DNA of 64,000 bases. Source: Falsihalocynthiibacter halioticoli. GTDB lineage: Bacteria; Pseudomonadota; Alphaproteobacteria; Rhodobacterales; Rhodobacteraceae. A program made the position numbers and the translations under genes. The stretch is taken from NCBI RefSeq assembly GCF_025802015.1, contig NZ_JAOYFC010000002.1:186001-250000 (forward strand), written 5' to 3'. Position 1 is the stretch's first letter; each line of letters opens with the position of its first letter. Positions 26,447 to 34,299 of the stretch are shown here, piece after piece. The notes beneath the pieces are model-generated. The model made no database searches. It was not told where the DNA came from and was given only the letters and a program-made list of their open reading frames with translations.

Positions 26447-26750
26447 GCCCCAGGCGCTCTTATACGAAAGGTCGCATGGTTCTCTGTGCGGCCTTTGAAA
26501 AACAAACACTTTTTGAGCGTCGCTATGAGCCGACCTGCGGTTAAAAAGAAAGCGGAGATCGTCTGGGTGACTATCCCTAGTTCCCGACGCGGGGCGCCCG
26601 TCTTCGGTTGCGGCCGCGGCGCGAATGAATATAACAATCGCTTCCGGCTTTCGTCCCCATTCATTACATTTTGAACCACAATGCGCAGCAGGTCTTGCCA
26701 TGGCCACGGCCATTTGAAATGCTGCGGCTTCAATTACATGAGGACGCTCT
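26447..26750. other. 304-bp spacer between tpiA and the P450 gene
   Basis: It holds one hairpin (AAAGGTCGCA / TGCGGCCTTT at 26467-26496, one G-T pair, 10-base loop) and then mixed sequence that presumably includes the P450 promoter. A 62-codon plus-strand frame at 26486-26674 has no ribosome site and no family features. I see nothing else. Confidence 0.5.
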
Positions 26751-27932
26751 GTGCAGACCCTTTCCCAAGACCCAACAGCCGCCGATTTTACCCAAGCCCC
26801 CTATCCGTTTTATGAGCGCGCGCGCGAATGCGGCGCAATGTTTCACTGGCAAGAATACGGTCTTCCTTGTGCAGTCTCATATGCCTCGGTGAATGCGATA
26901 TTGCGGGATCGCCGGTTTGGCCGCGAAATCCCGGAAGAAAAGGCCACTGAAAAGCCCGCGCATCAGACTGGGTTTTGGGCAATTGAAAATCACTCGATGC
27001 TCGAATTGGAACCTCCACGCCATACCCGCCTTCGCGGGTTGGTCCTGCGCGCCTTTACCAGCCGACGCATCAAGGAGCTTGCGCCCGAGATCGCCAGCCT
27101 GTCGCATGATTTGATTGATAAGATTCCGCAGGAGCGCTTTGATTTCATTGAGGGGTTTGCCCAGCCCCTACCCGTCATTATCATCGCCCGACTGCTTGGA
27201 ATTCCAGAAGAAAACGCCCCTGAACTGCTCCGTTGGAGTAATGCGATTGTCGGAATGTACAAAGCAGGCCGAACGTATGACGATGAGGTTGCGGCATCGG
27301 AAGCAGGCAAGGAATTTGCCGACTTCCTGCGTGACTATGTGGCCTTCCGGCGCGACAAGCCGCAGGACGATTTGATCACCCATCTCATCGCCGCCGAGGA
27401 AGACGGCGAAAAACTCTCAACCGACGAGTTAATCGCCACCTGCGTTCTGCTTTTGAATGCGGGCCATGAAGCTACGGTGCATACGCTTGGCAACGGCCTT
27501 AAGGCCTTTCTAGAGAACGGATGCGCCCCTGACCTGCTTGGCCCTGACGCGATTGAAGGAACAGTTGAAGAAATGCTGCGCTATGACCCGCCGCTGCATA
27601 TGTTCACGCGCTATGCCTATGAGGATATCGAGGTTGGCCGGCACAGCTTTAAACGAGGTGATCAGGTGGCTTGCCTACTGGCAGCGGCGAACCGCGATCC
27701 AGGACGTTGGGAAGATCCTGATCACTTCCTGCCAGAGCGCCCCAAACAGGTTAACGCGAGTTTCGGAGCTGGCACGCACTTTTGTATCGGAGCACCGCTT
27801 GCTCGACTAGAAATACAAACCGCCCTGCCGATCCTTTTCGAACGCATGCCAAAGCTCGCGATCGTGGAACAGCCGGAATATGCGCCAATTTACCATTTCA
27901 GAGGGCTGAAATCACTGCACCTCAGCGCATAA
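26751..27932 (+). CDS. Cytochrome P450
   Basis: A 393-residue soluble bacterial P450. The I-helix oxygen-activation motif is AGHEATV (about 236-242, an AGHET-type variant). The K-helix ExxR lies in EEMLRYDPPLHMFTR (about 273-287). The heme-binding loop FGAGTHFCIGAPLARLE has the thiolate cysteine near 345. It starts with GTG at 26751 after GAGGA. No ferredoxin or ferredoxin reductase is adjacent, so electrons must come from partners elsewhere; the substrate cannot be predicted. It is convergent with the AsnC regulator, six bases apart. Confidence 0.94.
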   Translation: MQTLSQDPTAADFTQAPYPFYERARECGAMFHWQEYGLPCAVSYASVNAILRDRRFGREIPEEKATEKPAHQTGFWAIENHSMLELEPPRHTRLRGLVLRAFTSRRIKELAPEIASLSHDLIDKIPQERFDFIEGFAQPLPVIIIARLLGIPEENAPELLRWSNAIVGMYKAGRTYDDEVAASEAGKEFADFLRDYVAFRRDKPQDDLITHLIAAEEDGEKLSTDELIATCVLLLNAGHEATVHTLGNGLKAFLENGCAPDLLGPDAIEGTVEEMLRYDPPLHMFTRYAYEDIEVGRHSFKRGDQVACLLAAANRDPGRWEDPDHFLPERPKQVNASFGAGTHFCIGAPLARLEIQTALPILFERMPKLAIVEQPEYAPIYHFRGLKSLHLSA

Positions 27933-27938
27933 CTGCGC

Positions 27939-28400
27939 CTAGAGGGGAAGCATCGTCGTTGATTTTATCTCTTCCATTGAAAGAAGCGCAGTGACGTTGA
28001 AAATCTTCACTTCAGAAATCAGCGCTTGGTAAAAAACGTCATAGGCGCGGGCGTTTTTCACACGAACTTTCAGGATGTAGTCGATCTCACCTGCGAGTCG
28101 ATGCGCCTCCTGAACTTCGGGGCGTTCGCGCAGCACGTTGAGAAAGTTCTTCTGCCAGCTTTCCTCGTGCTCTGAGGTCCGTATAAGCACAAAGAAACAG
28201 GCCTCAAAACCGAGCGCCTCGGCATCAAGCACAACCGTCTCCTGCCCAACGACTCCCGCCTCTCGTAGTTTCTTGATCCGGTTCCAAACAGGTGTCTTGG
28301 AACTGCCGACTTTGCGGGCAATTTCATCAAGAGACTGGCCCGCGTCCTGTTGCAACTCCTTGAGGATCTTCCGATCAACCTCATCAATACGGACCGACAT
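27939..28400 (-). CDS. Lrp/AsnC family regulator of the sulfate-reduction operon
   Basis: A 153-residue AsnC-type regulator. The helix-turn-helix is in IDEVDRKILKELQQDAGQ and LDEIARKVGSSKTPVWNRIKK (about 5-45), and the RAM ligand domain at about 65-140 contains RLAGEIDYILKVRVKNARAYD. The ATG at 28398-28400 has GGGAAATAGG upstream; an in-frame extension to 28457 is rejected. Divergent from the DUF2849-sulfite reductase-cysH genes over 138 bp that hold a perfect palindrome; control of that operon is inferred. Confidence 0.88.
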   Translation of the reverse strand: MSVRIDEVDRKILKELQQDAGQSLDEIARKVGSSKTPVWNRIKKLREAGVVGQETVVLDAEALGFEACFFVLIRTSEHEESWQKNFLNVLRERPEVQEAHRLAGEIDYILKVRVKNARAYDVFYQALISEVKIFNVTALLSMEEIKSTTMLPL

Positions 28401-28496
28401 CCTATTTCCCTTCCGATTCCGAAAACTGTGTTCTGTTACGCCCCACAATCGGAACATTCTTCCTTATTTGCAAGAGGGCATAGCGAATTATTGGGA

Positions 28497-28511
28497 AAAT
28501 ATCCTATATTT
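28497..28511. promoter_or_regulatory. Perfect 15-bp palindrome in the AsnC / sulfate-reduction divergent spacer
   Basis: AAATATCCTATATTT is a perfect dyad with a three-base centre, of the AT-rich kind bound by Lrp/AsnC proteins. It lies 28 bases before the leader ORF and about 97 bases before the divergent regulator. Confidence 0.55.
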
Positions 28512-28538
28512 ACGGACTGAAACACAGGAGATCCCGCT

Positions 28539-28634
28539 ATGACACGCCAGAACACCCAAAAACGAGACGCCCTACTCATGATGGCGGCTTGCGGCATGTC
28601 TTGCGGATTCACACCATCGCAGGAGGCATTTTAA
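28539..28634 (+). CDS. Possible 31-residue leader peptide of the sulfate-reduction operon
   Basis: A short frame with a good ribosome site (CAGGAG nine bases before the ATG at 28539) encodes 31 residues, Met-rich and Ala-rich in the middle, with two cysteines four residues apart in AACGMSCG. Its TAA stop overlaps the ATG of the next gene (TAATG at 28632-28636), so it would be translationally coupled to it. It matches no known protein domain. Position ahead of cysteine-biosynthesis genes and the closely spaced Cys codons suggest a cysteine-sensing leader peptide; that is inference, and it could also be a degenerate gene end. Confidence 0.45.
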   Translation: MTRQNTQKRDALLMMAACGMSCGFTPSQEAF

Positions 28635-28942
28635 TGGCGCGCGCATTTACCCCGAAAATTGTAACCGCGAATGCCCTTATTGAGGGTGACGTGATTTACC
28701 TCACTGCTGATGACACTTGGTCGCGCAATCACGCAGACGCCGAGCTTATCACAGATGAAGCCCGCGCAGCCGTGCGCCTTGCCTTTGCTGAAGCGCAGCA
28801 AGATTTCCTTGTCGGTGCTTACTTGGCTGATGCTGTCGAAGGCGACGCTGGCCCTGCGCCAACCCATTTCCGCGAAGAGTTCCGCTCGGTCGGGCCATCC
28901 AATTACAACCACGGCAAGCAAGTGGAGCAAAACAATGTATAA
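28634..28942 (+). CDS. DUF2849 domain protein of the sulfate-reduction operon
   Basis: A 102-residue cytosolic protein. The DUF2849 core shows TANALIEGDVIYLTADDTWSR-type sequence (about 10-30), then a helix AAVRLAFAEAQQ and VGAYLADAVEGDAGP. The family is found almost only beside sulfite reductase genes in alphaproteobacteria, but its biochemical role is not known; a scaffold or regulatory subunit is conceivable. The gene overlaps the leader ORF at its start and sulfite reductase by eight bases at its end. Confidence 0.87.
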   Translation: MARAFTPKIVTANALIEGDVIYLTADDTWSRNHADAELITDEARAAVRLAFAEAQQDFLVGAYLADAVEGDAGPAPTHFREEFRSVGPSNYNHGKQVEQNNV

Positions 28943-30605
28943 GTATAACGACTTTGACGAAGGCTTCCTGCGCGCCCGTACGGCTCAGTTCCGCAAGCAG
29001 GTTGAGCGCCGAATTGCCGGAAACCTGACCGAAGAAGAGTTCCGCCCGCTTCGCCTGATGAATGGTCTCTACCTTCAGCTTCACGCTTATATGCTGCGGG
29101 TTGCGATCCCCTATGGCACGCTCAACAGCCGCCAGATGGACCAGCTCGCCTATATCGCCGACACGTGGGACAAGGGCTATGGCCATTTCACCACACGGCA
29201 AAACATCCAATACAACTGGCCAAAGCTGTCCGACGTGCCGGATATGCTTGATGCGCTTGCAGATGTTCAAATGCACGCCAACCAGACTTCGGGCAATACA
29301 ATCCGCAACGTGACAAGCGATCCCTTCGCTGGCGCTGCGATTGACGAGATCGAAGACCCCCGCCCTGTTGCGGAGCTTCTGCGCCAGTGGTCCACCGACC
29401 ATCCCGAATTCCAGTTCCTTGGCCGCAAATTCAAAATCGCCGTGGGCGCCAGCGAGGCGGACCGTGCGGTTCTGAAATCCCATGACCTCGCCGTAAATAT
29501 CGTGCGCAATGATGCGGGCGAGACTGGCTACCAAATCCTCGTTGGTGGCGGCCTTGGCCGTACGCCGATGGTTGGCAAGGTGCTAAACGAGTTCCTCCCG
29601 CGTGAAGATCTGCTTCCCTATGTGGAAGCAGTTCTGAGCGTCTATAACCTTCTTGGTCGCCGCGACAATAAATACAAAGCGCGGATCAAGATCACCGTTC
29701 ACGAAAACGGCCTTGATACAATCCGCGCCCTCGTCGACGAGCGGTTCGCCGAGTTGCGCCCGACATTCGCGGGCGGTGATCAGGAGCTGCTGGACGAAAT
29801 CCGCACGCACTTCCAGCCGCCACAGTTCAAAAACGCACCGATCGATGCGTTCGAAGCTGCATATGAATCCGATCCGGTTTTCCGGTCTTGGGCCGACACC
29901 AACCTCGCGCCACACAAGAACGAAAACTACGCCATCGCAACGATCTCGCTCAAAAAGCATGGCGAGACTCCGGGCGACGCGACAAGCGCGCAGATGCGTC
30001 AGCTTGCTCAGATCGCACGCGAATATGCGCATGACGAACTGCGGATCAGCCACGAGCAAAACGTGATCCTGCCCCATGTTCACAAGAGCCACCTCCCGGC
30101 CATTCACGCACTCTTGCGGTCTGAAGGTCTGGCCACGGCGAACATCGGCCTGATCTCCGATATTATCGCCTGCCCCGGCATGGATTACTGCGCACTGGCG
30201 ACAGCTCGCTCGATCCCCGTGGCTCAGAAAATCGCCACGCGGTTTGACGAGTTGAAGTTGGAACATGAAATCGGCGCACTCAAGATCAAGATTTCGGGTT
30301 GCATTAACGCCTGTGGTCACCACCACGTTGGCCACATCGGTATCCTCGGGCTTGATCGTGCGGGCGTTGAGAACTACCAAATCACGCTTGGCGGTGACGG
30401 AACAGAAACAACCGTTATCGGCGAACGCGCGGGTCCGGGCTTTGCCTATGACGAGATCGTGCCGGCCATTGAGCGCCTGATACATGCGTATCTCGAGTTG
30501 CGCGACTCCGAAGAAGAAACATTCCTGCAAGCCTATCGTCGCCTCGGTATGGCGCCGTTCAAAGACGCGCTTTATCCGGAGGCTGCGAAGAAAAATGCGG
30601 CATGA
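28935..30605 (+). CDS. Nitrite/sulfite reductase, hemoprotein (assimilatory sulfite reductase)
   Basis: A 556-residue siroheme and [4Fe-4S] enzyme reducing sulfite to sulfide with six electrons. It has the duplicated ferrite-reductase-like halves. The first contains HFTTRQNIQYNW. The second holds the cluster/siroheme cysteines in ACPGMDYCALAT (about 413 and 419) and SGCINACGHHHVGHIG (about 456 and 460). Neighbouring cysH, DUF934 and a ferredoxin-NADP reductase show that sulfite, not nitrite, is the physiological substrate here. The ATG at 28935 overlaps DUF2849 by eight bases. Confidence 0.92.
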   Translation: MYKYNDFDEGFLRARTAQFRKQVERRIAGNLTEEEFRPLRLMNGLYLQLHAYMLRVAIPYGTLNSRQMDQLAYIADTWDKGYGHFTTRQNIQYNWPKLSDVPDMLDALADVQMHANQTSGNTIRNVTSDPFAGAAIDEIEDPRPVAELLRQWSTDHPEFQFLGRKFKIAVGASEADRAVLKSHDLAVNIVRNDAGETGYQILVGGGLGRTPMVGKVLNEFLPREDLLPYVEAVLSVYNLLGRRDNKYKARIKITVHENGLDTIRALVDERFAELRPTFAGGDQELLDEIRTHFQPPQFKNAPIDAFEAAYESDPVFRSWADTNLAPHKNENYAIATISLKKHGETPGDATSAQMRQLAQIAREYAHDELRISHEQNVILPHVHKSHLPAIHALLRSEGLATANIGLISDIIACPGMDYCALATARSIPVAQKIATRFDELKLEHEIGALKIKISGCINACGHHHVGHIGILGLDRAGVENYQITLGGDGTETTVIGERAGPGFAYDEIVPAIERLIHAYLELRDSEEETFLQAYRRLGMAPFKDALYPEAAKKNAA

Positions 30606-31389
30606 TCCCCTCACTCTAAGCGTTCAGGAGCGCGTAGAGCAGCTTAACAAACGCTATGCCCATCATGGGGCAACGGCGGTGTTGGAGCGTGCTCTGGGCG
30701 ACCCGCAGGTGGGGCGTATCGGGCTTGTTTCGTCTTTTGGCGCTGAATCGGTTGTGCTGCTGCACATGATCTCAGTCATGGATCGCAACACACCTGTGGT
30801 TTTCATCGACACGCAGATGCTCTTTGCGGAAACGCTCGAGTATCAGCTTGAATTGACGGAGCGGCTCAATCTGACCAATGTTCAGACAATCCGCGCCGCC
30901 GACACAGCTGTGGCTAAAGTTGATCCAGACGGCACGCTTCACCAGCGCGACACCGATGCGTGCTGCGCCCTGCGTAAAACGCAGCCGCTTCAGGAAGCGC
31001 TCTCTGGATTTGACGCATGGATCACCGGACGCAAACGTTTTCAGGCCGGAAGCCGCGCAACTCTGGATTTCTTCGAAAACGAAGACAACATCCGCATCAA
31101 AGTAAATCCACTGGCACATTGGGCGCCCGAGGATTTGCAAGAATATATGGATAACAACCGCCTGCCGCGTCACCCGCTGGTGGCCAAAGGCTATCCTTCG
31201 ATCGGCTGCGCCCCCTGCACCAGCCCCGTTGCGCCGGGAGAAGATCCGCGCTCCGGCCGTTGGCGCGGACAGGATAAAGTCGAATGCGGCATTCATTTCG
31301 TGAATGGCAAAATGGTTCGCGGGCCGCTGCCCGTAGATACACTTGAGACCGCCGCCAAAGGAGCCGCGGCACAAGGAGAACAGATATGA
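30595..31389 (+). CDS. cysH: Assimilatory adenylyl-sulfate (APS) reductase, Fe-S type CysH
   Basis: Reduces activated sulfate to sulfite using thioredoxin. The 264-residue protein has the PAPS-reductase fold (SSFGAESVVLLHM P-loop-like motif near 46-58). The catalytic Cys231 is in KVECGIHF. It also carries Cys123-Cys124 (DACCALRK) and Cys205-x-x-Cys208 (GCAPC), the CysCys...CysXXCys set that binds a [4Fe-4S] cluster. Enzymes with that set use APS rather than PAPS. So sulfate need only be activated by ATP sulfurylase, without APS kinase; substrate use is established for this class, inferred here. Overlaps sulfite reductase by 11 bases. Confidence 0.93.
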   Translation: MRHDPLTLSVQERVEQLNKRYAHHGATAVLERALGDPQVGRIGLVSSFGAESVVLLHMISVMDRNTPVVFIDTQMLFAETLEYQLELTERLNLTNVQTIRAADTAVAKVDPDGTLHQRDTDACCALRKTQPLQEALSGFDAWITGRKRFQAGSRATLDFFENEDNIRIKVNPLAHWAPEDLQEYMDNNRLPRHPLVAKGYPSIGCAPCTSPVAPGEDPRSGRWRGQDKVECGIHFVNGKMVRGPLPVDTLETAAKGAAAQGEQI

Positions 31390-31805
31390 GCGTGATCGTA
31401 AAAGACACAGGTTTCAATACCGACGACTGGGCAGATGGCTTTATCTCGGTCGAAGACCTTGCCGCCAACGACGGGGCTGCAAACCTTGCCCTCGACGTTC
31501 CAAGCGATTTTGACCCGAAAGAGATCGAAGCGCGCCTTGCCGAGATTGACCTGATCCGAGTTGACTTCCCATCCAGCGCGGACGGGCGTGGCTTTACGAT
31601 TGCCAAGCGCCTGCGCCTTATGGGATTTGCAGGCAGATTGCGGGCGAAGGGCCATGTGATCTCGGACCAATACGCCATGGCGCGTCGTTCGGGCTTTGAC
31701 GAGGTTGAAATCTCGAATGAGCTTGCATCGCGCCAACCCGCCGAGGAATGGGCCTTCCGTGCCAATTGGCAGGACCATGACTATCAGTCGCGGGTCCGCG
31801 CCTAG
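31386..31805 (+). CDS. DUF934 domain protein of the sulfate-reduction operon
   Basis: A 139-residue cytosolic protein of the DUF934 family. Visible conserved pieces are IDLIRVDFPSSADGRGFTIA (about 59-78), LRLMGFAGRLRAKGHVISDQY and an ARRSGFDEVEIS segment. The family is regularly encoded beside sulfite reductase and cysH and has been thought to aid electron delivery or enzyme assembly, without firm proof. Its ATG overlaps the cysH stop by four bases. Confidence 0.88.
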   Translation: MSVIVKDTGFNTDDWADGFISVEDLAANDGAANLALDVPSDFDPKEIEARLAEIDLIRVDFPSSADGRGFTIAKRLRLMGFAGRLRAKGHVISDQYAMARRSGFDEVEISNELASRQPAEEWAFRANWQDHDYQSRVRA

Positions 31806-31872
31806 AAATCCTGATAAACTTCCCCTATAGACTGCGAACAGAGGGCAAAGCGCCGCTTTGCATTGATGACAT

Positions 31873-32721
31873 ATGAATGAACAGGTTCCCGTGACACAAG
31901 ACGCTGCAATTCCCGCTGCTAAGCCCGTTAAAGCGATGCCCGACGCCCAGATTGTAAAGTCGGTAAAGCATTGGACAGACCGGCTTTTCTCATTCCGCGT
32001 AACACGCCCTGCGAGCCTTCGGTTCCGCTCTGGCGAGTTCGTTATGATCGGCCTGATGGGCGATCCGGACCCAAAAACAGGCAAGCAAAAACCACTCCTG
32101 CGCGCCTATTCCATCGCCTCCCCAAGCTGGGACGAGGAGCTGGAGTTCTACTCGATCAAAGTTCAGGACGGCCCACTCACCTCGAAACTTCAGCACATCC
32201 AACCAGGTGACGAGCTGATTCTTCGCCCCAAACCTGTTGGAACGCTGGTGCATGATGCCCTGCTCCCAGGTAAGCGCGTCTATTTCTTTGCCACGGGCAC
32301 AGGAATTGCACCATTTGCGAGCTTGATCCGTGATCCGGAAACTTATGAGAAATTCGACGAAGTGATCCTGACGCACACCTGCCGCGAAGTTGCCGAGCTT
32401 GAGTATGGCCGTCAACTGGTGGAGAGCCTCGAAGAAGATCCATTGATTGGCGAGATGATCGAAGGCAAGCTGAAGTACTACCCCACCACAACCCGTGAAG
32501 AGAGCCCCGTTATGGGCCGCATCACCGAGCACCTGAAGTCTGGTGAGCTGTTTGAACGCCTTGGCGTACCTCCGCTCAACCCAGAAACAGACCGCGCGAT
32601 GATCTGTGGTTCGATGGGCCTTAACAAAGACATTACAGCGATTCTTGAGGAATCCGGCATGCGCGAAGGCGCAAATTCCGAGCCTAAAGAATTTGTGGTT
32701 GAAAAAGCGTTCGTCGGCTAA
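31873..32721 (+). CDS. fpr: Ferredoxin--NADP(+) reductase
   Basis: A 282-residue FAD enzyme that passes electrons from NADPH to ferredoxin or flavodoxin, here the likely donor chain for sulfite reductase. It shows the FAD-binding RAYSIAS (about 78-84), SIKVQDGPLTSKL, the nucleotide motif FFATGTGIAPFASLI (about 136-150), HTCREVAELEYG and a C-terminal CGSMGLNKDI. The extra N-terminal 25 residues are low complexity. It starts 67 bases after DUF934 and ends the cluster, followed by a very strong terminator. Confidence 0.93.
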   Translation: MNEQVPVTQDAAIPAAKPVKAMPDAQIVKSVKHWTDRLFSFRVTRPASLRFRSGEFVMIGLMGDPDPKTGKQKPLLRAYSIASPSWDEELEFYSIKVQDGPLTSKLQHIQPGDELILRPKPVGTLVHDALLPGKRVYFFATGTGIAPFASLIRDPETYEKFDEVILTHTCREVAELEYGRQLVESLEEDPLIGEMIEGKLKYYPTTTREESPVMGRITEHLKSGELFERLGVPPLNPETDRAMICGSMGLNKDITAILEESGMREGANSEPKEFVVEKAFVG

Positions 32722-32741
32722 ACAACCGAACAACCCAACGA

Positions 32742-32781
32742 AAAACGGCGCCGCGATGAGTTCGCGGCGCCGTTTCTTTTT
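32742..32781. terminator. Strong terminator between fpr and the repeat-protein gene
   Basis: A perfect 14-bp stem (AAACGGCGCCGCGA / TCGCGGCGCCGTTT) with a five-base loop, followed by CTTTTT on the plus strand and with an A-run on the other side, so it may serve both convergent genes. Confidence 0.93.
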
Positions 32782-32797
32782 GCGGAGTTACCCGAAA

Positions 32798-33427
32798 TTA
32801 CATGCCAAGCGCAGTTTTGACCTGTGCAAGCGCACCGTCAAGCAGCGCTGGATTGTCAGCAGCAGATTGCACAACGGTCTTGAGCGTTTCTTTTGTGCCA
32901 TCGTCCAGCGATGAGTTGTCAATCAGCTCATTGACCTTGTCTTGATCAAAGTTGTCGGCGGACAGAACCTCTGCATCATTTCCGCCAGTTACCTCGTTCG
33001 CAGCATCTTCAACCGCGTCAGTTGCGCTGTCTGCTGCGTTCTCAACAGCATCTGTTGCATCATCTACAGCTTCTTCTGTTGCGGCCGCGGCGTCGCTTGC
33101 GGCATCTTCGGTCGCTTCGACAGCATCATTCACTACTTCTTCTGTGGCTGCAGCAGCATCACTTGCAGCGTCTTCAGTCGCCTCAACCGCATCGCTTGCC
33201 GCCTCTTCGGTAGCCTCAACGGCATCACTCACAGCGTTTTCCGTTGCTTCTGCGGCTTCACTCGCAGCTTCTTCGGTGGCTTCAACTGCCTCTTCAGCAG
33301 CGCTTTCTACGTTTTCGGCAGCCTCAGATACTTCAGTTTGTACAGTCTCACTATTTGAGGAGAACATCATGTATCCACCGAGAAGAACAATCACGGCGAT
33401 GATAATAATTAATAGGTTTCTATTCAT
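32798..33427 (-). CDS. Membrane-anchored protein with nine 11-residue Ala/Glu repeats
   Basis: A 209-residue protein I cannot tie to a named function. Residues 5-22 (LLIIIIAVIVLLGGYMMF) are one transmembrane anchor. Residues 46-144 are nine tandem 11-residue units of the form DAVEATEDAAS, strongly acidic and alanine rich. Residues 150-209 form a separate small helical domain (AQVKTALGM end). Eleven-residue periodicity predicts a right-handed hendecad coiled coil or an amphipathic helix like LEA group 3 or apolipoprotein-type proteins. The bulk is probably periplasmic. Roles in envelope spacing or stress protection are guesses. Confidence 0.8.
   Translation of the reverse strand: MNRNLLIIIIAVIVLLGGYMMFSSNSETVQTEVSEAAENVESAAEEAVEATEEAASEAAEATENAVSDAVEATEEAASDAVEATEDAASDAAAATEEVVNDAVEATEDAASDAAAATEEAVDDATDAVENAADSATDAVEDAANEVTGGNDAEVLSADNFDQDKVNELIDNSSLDDGTKETLKTVVQSAADNPALLDGALAQVKTALGM
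32996..33292 (-). repeat. Nine tandem 33-bp coding repeats
   Basis: Codons 46-144 of the membrane-anchored protein are nine 33-base units, each an 11-residue repeat. The DNA units differ at many synonymous sites, so the protein pattern has been kept by selection rather than by recent copying. Confidence 0.85.
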
Positions 33428-33553
33428 TGGTTAGGCTCCTTTTTCAAAGTTCCTTAAATGCGGTCATTTTGTAACAAATTGCAAACAGTTGCCAACACTT
33501 AGGCGGAAAAACGCGAAAACGGCACGCATTCGCTTAAAGGAAACCACACGCGC

Positions 33554-33578
33554 CCCGCTCAAACCATTGAATAGCGGG
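33554..33578 (+). promoter_or_regulatory. Hairpin in the infC leader
   Basis: CCCGCT and AGCGGG form a six-bp stem with a 13-base loop, 69 bases before the infC start. No T-run follows. It may be an mRNA leader structure; function unknown. Confidence 0.3.
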
Positions 33579-33646
33579 TTGAAACACTCTACAGGCAGGA
33601 GTAAGTTTCACGCTAAGATATCAGAAACGATCAAAGGAACAAAGCC

Positions 33647-34195
33647 ATAGCTCGCAGACCCCATAACGCCCCGCCACAACGTGATACGGGCCCACGCGTG
33701 AATGATCGCATTCGCGCACCTGAAATCCGCCTCATCGAAGCCGATGGTGGCAACGGAGGTGTTGTCACCCCCGCACGCGCCCTTGCGATGGCAGAGGAAG
33801 CCGGACTTGATCTGGTTGAAATCTCGCCGAACGCAAAGCCGCCCGTGTGTAAGATCATGGATTTCGGCAAGTTCAAATACGAGCAACAGAAACGCGAAAG
33901 CGAAGCGCGCAAGAAGCAGAAAATCATCGAGGTAAAGGAAGTTAAATTCCGTCCAAATACGGACACTCATGATTATCAGGTTAAAATGCGCAACGTTTTC
34001 AAATTCCTTGAGAACGGTGACAAGGTCAAAGTCAGCCTTCGGTTCCGTGGGCGCGAAATGGCGCACCAGAACCTCGGACGTGAGCTGCTTGAGCGGGTTG
34101 CCGAAGACACCAAGGAACACGGCAAAGTTGAAAACATGCCAAAAATGGAAGGCCGTCAAATGATCATGATGATCGGCCCACTTCCGCAAAAATAA
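33647..34195 (+). CDS. infC: Translation initiation factor IF-3 (apparent ATA start codon)
   Basis: IF-3 binds the 30S subunit, blocks premature 50S joining and checks start codons. From ATA at 33647 the product is 182 residues, matching the roughly 180 of E. coli IF-3. The usual N-terminal extension (ARRPHNAPPQRDTGPRVNDR) is present, followed by IRAPEIRL, DLVEISPNAKPPVCKIMDFGKFKYE-type and LRFRGREMAHQ segments. AAAGGA at 33633-33638 sits eight bases upstream. The next usable start, GTG at 33698, would remove 17 conserved residues and has no ribosome site. Rare start codons on infC are known and underlie its autoregulation. rpmI and rplT do not follow; a terminator does. Confidence 0.9.
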   Translation: MARRPHNAPPQRDTGPRVNDRIRAPEIRLIEADGGNGGVVTPARALAMAEEAGLDLVEISPNAKPPVCKIMDFGKFKYEQQKRESEARKKQKIIEVKEVKFRPNTDTHDYQVKMRNVFKFLENGDKVKVSLRFRGREMAHQNLGRELLERVAEDTKEHGKVENMPKMEGRQMIMMIGPLPQK

Positions 34196-34223
34196 TCTGG
34201 CTTTTTAGCTTTTCAGATACAGC

Positions 34224-34256
34224 AAAGCCCCCGATTTCTCGGGGGCTTTTTTGTTT
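34224..34256 (+). terminator. Intrinsic terminator after infC
   Basis: A perfect 11-bp stem (AAAGCCCCCGA / TCGGGGGCTTT) with a four-base loop, then TTTTT, 29 bases after the stop. Confidence 0.93.
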
Positions 34257-34299
34257 ACGGTCCGTGAGTGTGAAATTTGAACCGTGAGTCGTATTAGGG

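Noticed and set aside
26467..26496. Hairpin after tpiA as an intrinsic terminator
   Set aside because: The stem is good but no T-run follows on the plus strand, so I list it only as a dyad in the spacer.
32952..33434. Plus-strand Ser/Ala-rich repeat protein frames
   Set aside because: They mirror the 33-bp repeats of the minus-strand membrane protein, which has a proper anchor, ribosome site and C-terminal domain.
33698..34195. infC starting at the GTG at 33698
   Set aside because: It lacks a ribosome site and would drop 17 residues that belong to the conserved IF-3 N-terminus; the ATA at 33647 fits better.
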